Assembly: GCA_018806915.1 (NCBI GenBank)
Contig: JAGKQI010000088.1
Location: 1,302,001 to 1,366,000 of the forward strand
Length of the DNA stretch: 64,000 nucleotides
Origin: Phytophthora colocasiae
Lineage: Eukaryota > Oomycota > Peronosporomycetes > Peronosporales > Peronosporaceae
Direction of reading: 5' to 3'
Shown here: piece by piece, positions 39,253 to 50,743 of the stretch
How the letters are laid out: the number at the start of each line of letters is the position of its first letter
Numbering within the stretch: position 1 is the stretch's first letter
Translations under genes and position numbers: made by a program
Notes under the pieces: model-generated
The model's database searches: none
What the model saw: only the letters and a program-made list of their open reading frames with translations
What the model was told of the DNA's origin: nothing

Positions 39253-40383
39253 ATGGGCAAGCAGAAGAAGCGGAAGGGCGCGCGTTCGTCCAATGCTGGC
39301 AAGGCACAGGCCTTCGCGCAGAACTGCATGGACAATATGGACGCCAGTATGGATAAGAAACAGCAGAATCGACGCCGCATGCGTGTGGTTCAGCTGCAGC
39401 GCTCAGTGGACCGTAAACTGCAGGAGCTCCGTGCCTTCCCGAAGAACCCGCCACCACCGAAAGCTGCAGCTCGCAAGGGGCCCAAACCGCCGTCCGAATG
39501 GAAGTTGAAGGGAGCAGCTCGACCGGCTGCAATGCTGGCGAAGATTGCAGCTGGAGAATTGGACGAGTGCGGCAACGAGTTCCCAAAACCAGTGGAGACC
39601 TTCGATCTGTATGAAAAGATGGTGAAGCAAGGCAATTTGGCGGAGAACAAAGACACCAAGGAGTATCTTGGACTGTTGAAACAGCTGGCAGCTGCATGCT
39701 GCGAGGCAGGCATGTCTGATCGTGGTATTAAGAACTACGAGCTGTGCATGAGCTTGGACAAGACAGATTCGTGCCACTCGCGTGAAGGTTTGGTTTGTGC
39801 CTTAGTGGATGAAGGTCGTGGGGCTGAGGCTCGAGCTTTAATTGAAGAGCACAAGGACGTCAGCTCTGCAGTGCTGGCGTATTGCCAGGTGATTATTGAG
39901 TACGTGTCATGGGAGGTACTCGAGGAGGACGGATCGTCGGAAGAGGTTGTGCAGAAGGCGTTCCGCAAGGCGTTTGCTCTGAACCCGTTCATGGCTGTAG
40001 TAATCGCTTACCACGAGACGTTCTTCCAAGTGATGGAGTACGTGGACGAGATCAAGGACCCAAAGCGAGGATCCATTGAAGAAGCATTTGTGTACGTCTC
40101 CCAGAACATTGGCGTGTGGATGGATACTGTCGGAGCTTACCAGTGGATCGAGAAGGAACTGAACGAACTCTCGGAACCTGCTGCGACGAAGGAGGACGTG
40201 TCTGATGAGATGTTCCTGGGGATGTACGAAACGGCCATCGAAATGCACAAGGAGATGCTCGCTGAAGCGGACGCTGAGGCTGCAGCCGCTGCTGAAGCTG
40301 AAGTTGATGGCAGCGACGCAGAAAACGACAGAGACGAGTTTGACGAGTTTGAGCCTGACGATATTGACGGTGGGGACGACTGA
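39253..40383 (+). CDS. Helical-repeat (TPR-like) protein, unknown role
   Basis: Single exon, 376 residues from the ATG of MGKQKKRKGARSS. A basic N-terminus of about 90 residues precedes helical hairpins of TPR character (LLKQLAAACCEAGMSDRGIK, GLVCALVDEGRGAEARALIE, FRKAFALNPFMAVVIAYHET). The last 50 residues are Ala/Glu-rich then acidic (ENDRDEFDEFEPDDIDGGDD). No enzyme motif is seen. The basic start and acidic end would suit a nuclear or nucleolar adaptor. Confidence 0.7.
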   Translation: MGKQKKRKGARSSNAGKAQAFAQNCMDNMDASMDKKQQNRRRMRVVQLQRSVDRKLQELRAFPKNPPPPKAAARKGPKPPSEWKLKGAARPAAMLAKIAAGELDECGNEFPKPVETFDLYEKMVKQGNLAENKDTKEYLGLLKQLAAACCEAGMSDRGIKNYELCMSLDKTDSCHSREGLVCALVDEGRGAEARALIEEHKDVSSAVLAYCQVIIEYVSWEVLEEDGSSEEVVQKAFRKAFALNPFMAVVIAYHETFFQVMEYVDEIKDPKRGSIEEAFVYVSQNIGVWMDTVGAYQWIEKELNELSEPAATKEDVSDEMFLGMYETAIEMHKEMLAEADAEAAAAAEAEVDGSDAENDRDEFDEFEPDDIDGGDD

Positions 40384-40485
40384 GTGGGCATCACCATGAA
40401 ATAAGCTCTCAATTCCACATAGACCCGTATTTTATTTGCTTTCGAGACTTCCACAACTGCTACGGGTTCGAGTCTTTGAGTCAAT

Positions 40486-41187
40486 TTACTCCTCGACGTA
40501 CTTTGCGAACAGGTTCTCTGGGTTCGTCATGGCTTTGAATTCCAGGTTGTTACCGCTTGGGTCCTTGAAGAACATGGTCCACTGCTCTCCCTTGCGGCCA
40601 GCGAAGCGTAGGTGAGGCTCCACGACGAACTTAATGTCCAGACCCTGCACACGCTTGGAGAGCGCGTGGAATTCGTCCACCGAGAGCGCCACGCCAAAGT
40701 GCGGGACTGGCACGTCGTCCGCGTCTGTAACAGGTAAAGAGCAGTCAGTTGTGGAGTTCCGTTGTGTTCCACCCTTTGAACTATTACGCACCAACGGGAT
40801 TGAAGAAATCCACTCCGCGGTAGTCTTTTGTCACTTGGTGCACGACAAGCTGGTGGCCGAACATGTTGTAGTCCTGGCACAGACATTCCGAGGGTGCAGA
40901 CGTCAATGTGGGGTAAAAAAATACAAGGGGTACACACTGTACGAACCTGCCACTGCTTGGATGATCGACCCTCAATGAATCCGAGCTTGGAGCCGTAGAA
41001 CTCCTTGGCTTGATGAATGAAAGAGACCATTTCCCATTTAGACAACCACCGAAAAAGGATTCTGTTTTGTTGACTCACCTTGCTCCAGGTTGTGGACCGG
41101 CACAGCGAGGTGGAACGGGGGAACTTGTGTCGACATGAGTCTCTTTCCAGTGGGCTTGAGGGACGTAGTGATGAGGCGCTGCAGCAT
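40486..41187 (-). CDS. VOC superfamily (glyoxalase/dioxygenase-like) protein
   Basis: Four exons on the minus strand. The first reads [19 protein letters not shown], a probable mitochondrial presequence, then [14 protein letters not shown] with the first metal His. The next exons give [34 protein letters not shown] and the last [14 protein letters not shown] (second His), then [20 protein letters not shown] with the metal Glu. This is a full betaalphabetabetabeta pair of the vicinal oxygen chelate fold. Bacterial homologues are annotated as glyoxalase or dioxygenase-like; the substrate is unknown. An alternative start at MSTQ, 17 codons on, would remove the presequence. Confidence 0.8.
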
Positions 41188-41364
41188 GCCCTGTGGATGA
41201 CGATGTCTGTTAGGATGTGATGAGTGAGCACTTCAAGGCGATCTTGGATTGGAAGACGGTTGTGATTGGAAGAAGACTTGATGTACATGATGTACACTCG
41301 GTCTTCATGCGTTGTCAAGATTGAGAGCGTCGTCTCACACCAAAGATCCTAAACGAGGTATAGT

Positions 41365-43620
41365 ATGCCTCGACGACGAGCTCACAAGTGTCGCCCTGCT
41401 CCACTGCAGCCTCGAGAGCATCTCCAACGAGTGGACAGCTTCTGCGTCTCCTGCGGCAGTCGCAATGTCACTGTCTTTCGCCAGAGCAATGGATACAGCA
41501 GCAACCAGCAACTCCTGAAATGCCAAAGCTGCAGCCTCATTTCTCCCAACTTCAGTCAATCCAAGCCGCAGTCAGGTATCCAGGAGGAATTCGTTGCGTT
41601 AGACAAGGCACAAACGAAGGAGATGGCGGACCAAATCCTGGACGCTTTCACGCACCAACGCACGAAGCAGAAGCTGCAAGAAACACTCAACTACGGTGAG
41701 AGTTTTACAGTACCTGTACTGTTGATTCTTACTTCAAACTAACCGGTGGGTCTGTACGAGCAGCTCAAGAGGATCTGGGGCTGATTTGCCACGTGAGTAG
41801 GTACTGTCGTTTGGTTTATTACTCTACAGCTCTGATGGTTATTTGGACGGCAGAAGTACCTCCCTGTCGCTATTGAGGTCTTTGCCCACGTTGTTTCTCT
41901 TTTCGGCTTTACGGATAGCATCGAAGGAGTGTTGGAGAGCGTCCGTGTCATGCAAATGCATGCAAAAGACGACGAGCAGCTCGTGCAGAAGCTCATCAGT
42001 ATCCGGAAAGTGCTCACACCCACTGGGAACTGGATCCAGGAAGATAATGACGCGGAGAAAGAGGACGAACTTCGACGGGAACTGGATCAACAAGCGCTAC
42101 AGCAGAAGAAGGAGGAAGAACAGCGTAAGGAGTTGCTAGCACTGGAGAACGCTAAGAAAGCGCGACTGCGAGCCAAAAAGATCTCGTTGGGGCTGGATCC
42201 GTCTATACAGCGGCCTCCTGTCCTTGTTGATGTGCCTCCACCGGTCGTAGCAGCCAGGGAACATGCGCGTTTGGAGCTGCGCGTCAACGCCAAGTACGTG
42301 CAAAAGTTCCAGTGGTTCTTTAATGGGCGACGCATTGAAGATGAGGAATTCGTGTCTGGAATCAATCGACCAACTCTTGTCATCCCCAAGCTCACGAAAC
42401 GTACGACTGGCGAGTTCTACTGCACGTGCGAGAATGAAGAGGGAACTGTCAGCTCTCCTGTCTGCAGGGTTTCCCTAGCAGCTTTGACGCTGTCTCGTCA
42501 CGGTAGTAAAACGCTGAAATCGTTGTCAACGTCTCCCTGGTATCCGTGCGAGAAGTCAACATTGGTTTGCGTGGATCAAAAGCTCAATCTGTACGATGGG
42601 AAGTCTCTAGTCCTGATGAAAGCATTCCCAGCACTTCCAGCAGCTATGAGAGCATTAGCATGGGACTCACAGACGAAGACGGCGGTGGCATTCTCGAATT
42701 CAATCCAGCACGAGTCAAATGAACCGATTCAAGCCTACTTTTACTCGCCAGAGCTTGGAATCTCTCTGACAACAAACCGTCGACGCTCCAGCAGCAATTT
42801 GGGACTGCCTTCTTCCAAGACCGGAAATTCACTTAAGTTCCAGCTCATGGACGTCCAATCTGTGGATGAAGTGGCTGAAGTTCGCTTTGCAGCATTCCTG
42901 GACACTGGGAAGAGGCTTCTCGTGACCGACATGATGCATCAAGTGGCGCTCTTCGACGTGTCTCCCTATGTGTGTAGGAAAGTCATTTCCTTCGACTCTG
43001 ATGTGGTTTGCGACGTGGCCGTTTTCCCTCGGTCTCCGCTGGTTTTTGCCCTGGTATTCCGCAACAAACTGTTCATCAAAATTTACAGCAACAAGAAGAC
43101 TTCAAGCATGGAGTTATCAGAGCACCAGATCAACTTCAAGTTCCCCGTTCACCGAGCAGCGTTCGATGCCTCTGGCTTCTTCTTGGCTGTAGCAGAGACT
43201 GGATTTATGAAGTCGTGGCTCTCCATCACCAGTGTGAAGGCGAAAACCCCTCTCAAGAAGCGGTTTGTAGCTCACGCCGGTAGAATTTCGGGTCTTCAAT
43301 GGACAACGAAATCTTCGTTTCTCCTTTCAGCGAGCTATGATGGATACGTGAAGTTGTGGGACCCCCAAACGATGTCGAATCTCTTGACCGTCCACTTGGA
43401 CCCGTGTGGTATCCACTCGATGCTGTTGATGGAGGAGCTTTCTATCTTGATGGTCTTGGGCTACAGCTCGTGTCGTCTTCAAAGTCGAGTGGTCAACCAA
43501 CTACCAGAGCTTGAAGCCTCTCGCTTGGTCGAACTAAATGAGCAAGCAGCCAACATCCAGAAGATCTGGAAGGGAAGGAAGACGCGTGAGCTCATCGCCA
43601 AGTACATCAAGGAGAAGTAG
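41365..43620 (+). CDS. Zinc ribbon, Ig-like, WD40 and IQ multidomain protein
   Basis: Three exons, 41365-41695, 41761-41792 and 41854-43620 (introns 65 and 61 bp), give 709 residues. A CxxC..CxxC zinc ribbon lies at residues about 28-57 (CVSCG then CQSC). A charged coiled coil follows near 200. An I-set-like Ig domain spans about 245-320 (FQWFFNGRRIEDEEF, then TTGEFYCTCENEEGTVSS with the tryptophan, and Tyr-x-Cys). WD40-like beta repeats cover about 330-660 (ISGLQWTTKSSFLLSASYDG, YVKLWD). The last 30 residues hold an IQ motif (ANIQKIWKGRKTRELIAKYI). I know no named protein with this order. Ig plus IQ suggests a cytoskeletal or axonemal scaffold. Confidence 0.8.
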
Positions 43621-43676
43621 CCTCAAAAATAGCCGTCGGACTGGAGCTTCTAACTAGTTTCCAGCGCACCAAGACG

Positions 43677-44207
43677 ATGTCGAACGAGCCGAAGCCTTTG
43701 ACAGCATTGTTGACGCTTGCGGTGGCAAAAGCTGGAGCCTCGGACTCGTTCGGAGGAAAAGTTCTAAGTGAAGAGGAGCAGCAGACGCAGTCCATGATGT
43801 ACGCGGCCCGGATGACGTACTTGGACGACTCGGACCAACGTTCACCTGACCCAATGTTTCTAACGCGGAGACAAGCCCAGAAGCTAGCTCAGCAACATCA
43901 AGAGAGCGTTAAGATGCCTTTTATGAAGCTCGAGAACAGGAAAACCAATTCGACAAATGCTAGCAATGGACCAGCTATCATCAACTGGAAGAAAGGCAAA
44001 GCGATGGCTCCACAGGAGAAGCGACAGACGTGGGAGCCTCGTTTCCAAGCTGGTTGCCATTTCTATGAGTGTGTGGAGACTGGAGAGTGTCGAGTATTTC
44101 CCCAAGGGAATCCTGCACTTGTTGAGGGCAATGAGGACGAAGCGGATAGCGATGAGGACCCTCCGTTCCCAGACAGCTTTGCATTTCTGAAGGATCCGAA
44201 CAAATAG
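43677..44207 (+). CDS. Conserved-looking protein of unknown function
   Basis: Single exon, 176 residues, starting 56 bp after the previous gene on the same strand. It is hydrophilic, with helical segments (EEEQQTQSMMYAARMTYLDD; RRQAQKLAQQHQE), a Trp-containing central part (WEPRFQAGCHFYECVETGEC) and an acidic end (DEDPPFPDSFAFLKDP). No family recognised. It stops 30 bp from the convergent PanB stop. Coding character (codon-position bias, no low-complexity) supports a real gene. Confidence 0.6.
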   Translation: MSNEPKPLTALLTLAVAKAGASDSFGGKVLSEEEQQTQSMMYAARMTYLDDSDQRSPDPMFLTRRQAQKLAQQHQESVKMPFMKLENRKTNSTNASNGPAIINWKKGKAMAPQEKRQTWEPRFQAGCHFYECVETGECRVFPQGNPALVEGNEDEADSDEDPPFPDSFAFLKDPNK

Positions 44208-44237
44208 ATTGATTCCCACATTCGCTACTGTAGCTCT

Positions 44238-45658
44238 CTAGTAGACTTTGGTGACTTCCGAATGCGTCACCTCCTCTTCTTCGTCGTCCTTTTGATTGTA
44301 CTCGTCATTCATCATATCTTGTAGCTTCTGAGTCTCCTCCTTGGACATTTTGTACGGAGAGTACGCTTCACTCGAGAAGCGGCCGCTCTCGACGTCGTCG
44401 CGATAGTTTTCAAGCCCAATGCGGATCTGCTCGCCGACGTCAGCGTAGCGCTTGCAGAACTTGGGGACGAACTGAGCGTGATGAGGGTGCTGGAGCATCC
44501 CCAACAGGTCGTGGAAGACCAGAACTTGACCATCCGTCTCGGGACCAGCGCCAATACCGATCGTTGGAATCTTTAGCAGCTCCGTCACAGCTTTAGCGAC
44601 GGCGGATGGGACACATTCGAGCACAACAGCAAATGCACCAGCCTTCTGCACTGCTAGAGCATCCTCGATAATCAGACGAGCTTGAGCAGCTACACAATAA
44701 CGACAACGTTAGCATGATACCAGTAGCAACAACGCATCATTGACTCAGCAGTGAGGAGCATATTCATTACCTGTGCGCCCTTGAGCACGAAATCCTCCTA
44801 GGACACTAATGTGCTGCGGGGTGAGACCGATGTGACCCATTACAGCAATTCCTCCATCCACGATCGTCTTAACTGTAGTACACGTAGAGACCCGTTAGCT
44901 TTGGTGAACATGTTGACTAAAAACGTGTCTTTCGTACTTGTTTCAGCTCGTTCCTTGCCTCCTTCGATCTTGACACAATCCGCTCCTCCTTCCTGGTAAA
45001 TCAGCACAAAAGCCCATCAATACAGCTTCATTTCGTAGCTTCCTGCCGTCTCTACCTTCATCAATCGCTGTGCATTCTTCAGCGCTTCGAATGGAGCTCC
45101 TTCACACGTGCCGAAGGGCATATCGGTGATCACCAGCGGACGGTTAGCTCCACTACCACAGAAACCAGGGTTAGCTCCACTGCTCTAAATCAACAGCACA
45201 CCAGTACTTACCGCTTAACTGACTGAGTGTGGTGGATCATATCCTCCAAAGTTACTGGAAGTGTCGTATCCATTCCCTAATAGCAACAACCACAGTCCCT
45301 TATCAGTACGAAGATCCTCATGTTTGTCAAATGGATCTTTCAGTACCAGCTCCACCATCCCCAATGAATCGCCAACCAGCAAGATGTCGAAGCCAGCCAG
45401 ATCCACGTGGACTGCTGACGGGTAGTCGTACGCTGTGACCATAGTGATCGGCTTCTTCTTGCGCTTGAAGATGCCAATGTCCAGCGTCGACACCTTGCGA
45501 CGTTCCAGCAGCTTGAGGGTGCGTGCAGCCGCCTCAGCGTCGTAGGAAGCAGAAGAAGAAGAGGACGAGTCGGTGCTGAAGAGACTCACAGCGGAGACAG
45601 CGGGGCGACTGCGGCGCAGAGCAGCAGGGCGAAGAGCGGAGGACACGGAGCGCATCAT
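44238..45658 (-). CDS. panB: 3-methyl-2-oxobutanoate (ketopantoate) hydroxymethyltransferase
   Basis: Several exons on the minus strand. The N-terminus ([20 protein letters not shown]) is a mitochondrial presequence. Exon 1 has [20 protein letters not shown] and [12 protein letters not shown] with the metal-binding Asp; next [20 protein letters not shown], then [50 protein letters not shown], and the last exon with [20 protein letters not shown] and [11 protein letters not shown]. PanB makes ketopantoate from 2-oxoisovalerate with 5,10-methylene-THF, the first step to pantothenate and CoA. A 45-residue acidic C-terminal extension ([13 protein letters not shown]) is not typical of bacterial PanB. 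Confidence 0.93.
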
Positions 45659-46206
45659 AACTGTTGACGAAAAGGTAAAGTGGGGAATGGTTCAAGGAGG
45701 TCGTTCGCGTAAGTACGATGCGTTGGAGAGCAATCGGGTGCATGACGCTGATTGAGGTGGCGAAAGGCGATTGCGGGCGTCAAAGACCACAGGGGCAGAG
45801 CTTTGCAGTGACGCATGGCGCTGCACCGAGCATGAACGGAGTTGAAGAAGAAGCTGGTGACCAAGAGATCGTTCCGCTCTTACATGTCGAAGGCTAGAGG
45901 TGGACGTAGATCTACTGCAATTTGCAGCAGACTGCAATGCTAGTACATGTAGAACTTCTTAGGCTTGGTTGGAGCTGCACTGGTCACATTGCAATGCAAA
46001 CACGTCTGGTCCTGACCTGGAGTTGTCGCAGGTTGGTTTACCATTGCGTCGCAATGGGTAGTTGCCGTGCATATCTCGTTGCGCATGAAGATGGCAACCC
46101 TGAGAGAAGCTGTGCTACAGCCATGTTGGTTGAGAGAAATCTTTTGTGAACCGACGCTGCTATTAGATCGGTCACTTTACAAGACGACGCACACTCGACA
46201 AGCAGC
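45659..46206. other. Divergent intergenic region, no gene
   Basis: About 550 bases between divergent panB and the STI1-domain gene, probably both promoters. Only short ORFs without content are present. Confidence 0.45.
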
Positions 46207-47410
46207 ATGAAAAGCGACAACAACGAAGACTTTGATGACGACGAACCTCCGATGTTGGAAGAAGAGACTATAGATAACCAACTATCGGAGGAATCCTTAC
46301 AAGACTCGAGTATCATGGATGAGATGTTGGCAGTAGCTCAGCGTGCCAAGGAAGACAAACGCAAGCAGCAGGACAAGGAGCGGAACCGCAAGTCTTTTGG
46401 CCAGGGACTTAAGAAGGGTTTCTTCAACACAACCAAGACGACAGCGAAGAAAAACAAAAAGTTGGAAACGCAATCGGCACGTCTAATAACTTCAGCATCT
46501 TCATTTTCTTCTTCCTAATGCATTCTCACTGCGTATTTACAGCGAGACGATCGTCTACTGATCGTGAAGCAGCAAGGAGAGGAAACTACACGCGACGACA
46601 CGCCGTTCATCTTCCCGGAAGTGCAGGAGGCAATGAAAAGCATGGGCCAACTCGACCCTAAAGGTGCCATCAGGTTCGAATTAGTTCGCGAATCTACGAT
46701 AACTGATGCTGGTCTACGTTGATAGAGTGGATGAATGATCGGTTCTTCGAGAAGCTGTCACGCAACCCGAAATTGGCTCAAGGTTAGTAGCTACAACCTA
46801 GGACTACAGTCTTGACATTCACAACCTCACCTGTTGCGTGACAGCTCTGCAGAACCCGTCGTTCTCGAAGGCAATCAATGAGATGCAGCAAGACCCTCGT
46901 GCTGCCATATTGAAGTATCAGAAAGACCCCGCTGTGTCCACTATGCTGCGCGATTTCATGGAGTTTCTCGGGAACCACTTCGAAGAGGTACGAGGTTGCT
47001 TGCTATATCTACTAAAGTCCTTCATCGTTAACACGATCGTGTAGATGGGTGCTTCAGCCGAGGTTGCATCGTCCCAAAAACCATCTGAGCCCCAACAGAA
47101 CTCATCAGTGTCGAAAGGCCTCCAATTCGATGGCAATCAGGCTGCTACGAAGGCACCAGCCATAGTGGATTTGGACGAAACCCGTCGCCAGGCAATTGCA
47201 CGGATGCAGCGCACACCCGCAGAAGAAAAACAAGTACAAGACATTCTGAAAAACCCAGAGTTGCTGGCGGCTCTGTCGGATGGCAACCTCATGCAAAGGT
47301 TGCACGCCTGTCAAAAGTCTCCTGGTGAGTTCCAGCGCCTTGCTCAAGACCCAGTGCTGGGCCCAAAGCTGCGGTTGCTGGTACAGAATAACATGGTACA
47401 GTTTGCCTAA
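46207..47410 (+). CDS. STI1/DP-domain protein (Hsp70-Hsp90 adaptor-like)
   Basis: About five exons. Exon 1 encodes an acidic N-terminus (MKSDNNEDFDDDEPPMLEEE) and a basic segment (RKSFGQGLKKGFFNTTKTTA). Later exons give two helical STI1/DP-type modules: WMNDRFFEKLSRNPKLAQAL with NPSFSKAINEMQQDPRAAIL and MLRDFMEFLGNHFEE, then VQDILKNPELLAALSDGNLM with PGEFQRLAQDPVLGPKLRLL at the C-terminus. Such modules bind hydrophobic clients in Sti1, Hip and ubiquilins. No TPR or UBA is seen. The exon 1 donor is unclear: a GC donor near 46477 would keep frame with the exon starting after 46543 (RDDRLLIVKQQ). Confidence 0.65.
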
Positions 47411-47496
47411 TTAGGCGGCAATGAGAAATAAATTGAAATCCTGTTTGGTGTGTCACACACGACGACCGACTCATTTTGATCGAGGTCACTATAGCC

Positions 47497-49146
47497 ATGG
47501 CGGACCGAGGAGGCGCTGGCGCGGGGCTGCGCTCGCAGCAGGAGGAGGCGGAGCGCATGGCCCGAGAGCTGATGGACATGAAGATTGAGACGGCGCATCT
47601 ACGCGAGCGACTGCGGCTGCGTGTGGGCGGCGACACGAACGCGGCGGAGCTGGAGGCAGAGGCGTTCGCTCTGCAGGCGGCGCTCACTGAGGCTCAACAG
47701 ACGGTCAAGACGCGCGAGACGGCGCTGCAGGAGCTGGAACAGAAATACCAGAAGGCTATGCGTGGCCTCATGCGGCTGGATGAGGCCTGGAAGCTCAGCA
47801 AGAAGCAAATGGGGGAGGCACAGGACGCGCAACAGGCGGCGGAGAGGCACGCGATGAACGAGAAGCAGCGTGGAGACGAGTTGCAGCAACAATTAAAGGC
47901 CTCTAATAGGAGGGAAACAGTTCTAGCCAACAGAGTGGATGATCTTGTACAGGAGAAGACGCAGGTGCAACAACAGAGGGACCAGAAGACTCAGGAAGCT
48001 AAAGACAGGGAGATGCAGGTTCACGAACTCCGAGCTCAGTTGGAAGCAACTAGGCAGAAGTTCGAGACGCAGATGAAGGAGCAGGAAGGAGCCACACGGG
48101 AAGATGTGAGACGGTTGCAGGAAAAGCTGCAGCAGGCTGAAGAACAGGCGGCGGCGTTGAGAGGGGAGATTCACGCGAGACAGGAGGAGGCTGCAAAAGT
48201 GGAGGCAGATTTGAGGGATACGAAGGTGGCAGAAGCTGCCACTAAGCAGAGACTTGTGAAGCTTACAGAAGATTATGCTACTTTGACTGTCCATCTGGAG
48301 TCGGCCAAGCTGATCGCAGTGGAGAATACGCAGAGAGCAATTCAGGCTGAAAGTGAGGTTGAGAGTTTGAGGAGTGAGTTGGAGGAGCGAGAAGACTTGC
48401 TGGAGGAGAGAGAACAGGCCACGCAGACGTTGGAAGAGGAGTTTGTTCGGAAACAGCAAATAATAGAGGAAGAAATGGCCAAGAGCAAACGAGTACTACA
48501 AGAGACAGAAGAACGCTTGACGAAAGAATCTCAGGAAATGCTGCAAGCTCAAGAACAGACGTGGAGCTGTCGAGAGAGGGCTCTACAAGACGAGGCCGAG
48601 AGCTACAAACAGAAACTGGCACGAATGCAGGCTTTTCACGTCGAATTGGCGCGGTTGCTACAGATGGAAGACTCAGTAGATGGTCACTTGGACACTGTCG
48701 AGCCAGCCATGCTGAAGGCACTAGTTGTGCAGGAGATCAACAAACGCGACGTTCTCACAACAACATTAGGGCAGATGAAGCTAAAACTTGGGGCTACCAA
48801 GCGACAACTCATCTCGCAGAAGCAACTCGAGGCCGAGAACTCTAAATTCCGAGCTGAGTACGAACGAGCGAAGCTGGCGATGGAGCGGATGGCAACACGG
48901 AAGGCGAAGAGTTTTGGTTCTGTAGTTTCCACATCAAGTCGGCAACATGGCTCAAGTAACAGAAGTTGCTCATCAGAGAGCAGCGTTAGCCAGGAAAACA
49001 GAGGAGTGGTGGCGCCAGTAGTCAAGCGGCAACTGGAGATCGACGAAGAGGAAACAATTGACCTGAGGACGACACCACGGAAAGCTCATCGCTCCAAACA
49101 TGTATACGTAGCCTCCAGGTACCTTAGCAGTGCATCGAAACGCTGA
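47497..49146 (+). CDS. Long coiled-coil protein
   Basis: Single exon, 549 residues, nearly all of it predicted coiled coil (residues 10-320 and 350-440), rich in Glu/Gln/Arg heptads such as ELEQKYQKAMRGLMRLDEAW and VDDLVQEKTQVQQQRDQKTQ. The last 80 residues are Ser-rich and basic (SSRQHGSSNRSCSSESSVS) with TIDLRTTPRKAHRSKHVYVA. No motor, IQ or zinc motif seen. Centrosomal or flagellar structural roles are common for such proteins; no specific family recognised. Confidence 0.75.
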   Translation: MADRGGAGAGLRSQQEEAERMARELMDMKIETAHLRERLRLRVGGDTNAAELEAEAFALQAALTEAQQTVKTRETALQELEQKYQKAMRGLMRLDEAWKLSKKQMGEAQDAQQAAERHAMNEKQRGDELQQQLKASNRRETVLANRVDDLVQEKTQVQQQRDQKTQEAKDREMQVHELRAQLEATRQKFETQMKEQEGATREDVRRLQEKLQQAEEQAAALRGEIHARQEEAAKVEADLRDTKVAEAATKQRLVKLTEDYATLTVHLESAKLIAVENTQRAIQAESEVESLRSELEEREDLLEEREQATQTLEEEFVRKQQIIEEEMAKSKRVLQETEERLTKESQEMLQAQEQTWSCRERALQDEAESYKQKLARMQAFHVELARLLQMEDSVDGHLDTVEPAMLKALVVQEINKRDVLTTTLGQMKLKLGATKRQLISQKQLEAENSKFRAEYERAKLAMERMATRKAKSFGSVVSTSSRQHGSSNRSCSSESSVSQENRGVVAPVVKRQLEIDEEETIDLRTTPRKAHRSKHVYVASRYLSSASKR

Positions 49147-49282
49147 GCACATCATTACGAAGGAAACTCTTTCCTTTGGTATACTAGTTCTTCATAAACT
49201 TTTAAGACGAATGGAAATGCAAGTCGTCGTCGTACAAAGAAAACCATAGGGACTAACTACTCTCAGGGGCAACGGAACAAAC

Positions 49283-50699
49283 TCACAACTCGTGCTTTTC
49301 CGACGGGAAGGGCTCTTCCTCCTGCTGATGCTGGTGCAGTGACCATCCAGGCACACTCTTCTGGTCCTTCACACGCAGCCGGATATCCTCAAAGCACCGA
49401 AAGGCCTCAGATGGCTGGATCTCACCGTCCACGATCACAGCAGAGACAGTTTCCTTCGCACTGAGGTAGCACGGCACAAACTCATTCACTTGGCCAAATG
49501 TCACCAGCACCCCACCGTTACTGAGCTGCTGTGGGAACCGTTTGGGAGTGGTTTGAGCTTGTTGCTGCTGTACACCGCCCCAGTAGGGAGCCCAAGCCAC
49601 AGACCCACCTTCCTCTAGATTCTGTCCGTCGATAGCGACCTGTTCCACACAAACGTCAGCTAATTTCTTCATTAGCGAAACAGTACGAGTTCATCCAGGT
49701 ACTCACAAAGATACTCTCGTTGACGAAGGCGAACGATGGGTCGAGAGAGAAAATCTCCACGGCTGCTCGCTGCTGCATCTTCACCTCAGTCATGACGTTG
49801 AACGCCACGTAGCTACCAGCCGTTAACAGCACAAGCGTTTTGGCCCAGAAGCGGTGAAAGCAAGTGATTGTCACCGATAGTCCAAACAAAAGTGAGGCCA
49901 GTTCGCGTACAACAGGTGCGTCCAGAGTCTCCACGAGTGCCCAAACATCTTCATCCAAACGTCTCAACGGGGCGCTGGCGTTCGATCCAATGGACAGCGA
50001 CTGCATCGCTGTGTTAACAAACTCCCTACCACCTTGCACCAGCTTCTCTCCACATTGCACCGGTGGAAGCACGTCCAACCGTCTCCAGTTCACCACGTCA
50101 GCTAGTGTCAACGTCTGCACACTGCACGAAACTTCGTACAGCGCCCCAGCTGCGACTGCCAACGTCAGCAGATTCAGCAGCACTTTAGACAGCATACCAG
50201 CAAGTTTAAGACTCTGCAGAGGCCACAACTGGTCGGAATCACGGGGCAACGATGCATACAACAGCAACGGAGCAACAGCCACCGTAGCCAACGTCCAGAT
50301 GATGTTTTGCAGCAGACTGCCGCCTGCCACCCACCGCTGACTGAAGCTCAGTTGAGGGGCCACATAAGGTCGCTCCAGCCAATCCTCTTCATTATCCTCC
50401 GACTCGTCCGAGTCCGAATGCCACGCGTCTTCATCACTGTCGGCAGCATCGGAGTTCTCCTCTTCCAGGTCGTCCCAGGGCCGTTGCGACGCGTCAGCTG
50501 CCAACATGGCATCGATCTGTTCGTCCTTGGTCTGGATGTAGGCGTCATTCCACTTGTCGTCCACGAACACGGGCTGCTTGGACTCCTTGGAGCGCGAGCG
50601 GGTCAGCATCGTCAAGCTCTTCGTACTAGAACTACCTGGTCTTTGCCTATCGGATCGGGAAATAACTGGCGGTTTTTTTGCCATTTTAAATCTCACCAT
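49283..50699 (-). CDS. Multi-pass membrane protein of unknown family
   Basis: Two exons: the first from 50699 to about 49715 ends FVNESIF at a GTGAGT donor; the second starts after 49640 with VAIDGQNLEEGGSVAW and stops at 49283. About 450 residues. The N-terminal 120 residues are acidic and soluble (DLEEENSDAADSDEDAWHSD). Four hydrophobic helices follow: IIWTLATVAVAPLLLYASL, LAGMLSKVLLNLLTLAVAAG, ELASLLFGLSVTITCF and TLVLLTAGSYVAF. A beta-rich C-terminal domain contains GGVLVTFGQVNEFVPCYLSA. A mixture of acidic cytosolic end, helices and luminal beta domain suggests an ER or nuclear-envelope protein. Two start ATGs (50699, 50684) are possible. Confidence 0.65.
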
Positions 50700-50743
50700 A
50701 CAAAAAGTAAATATAAAATAGCCTAAAAGATAGAAACATTTTT

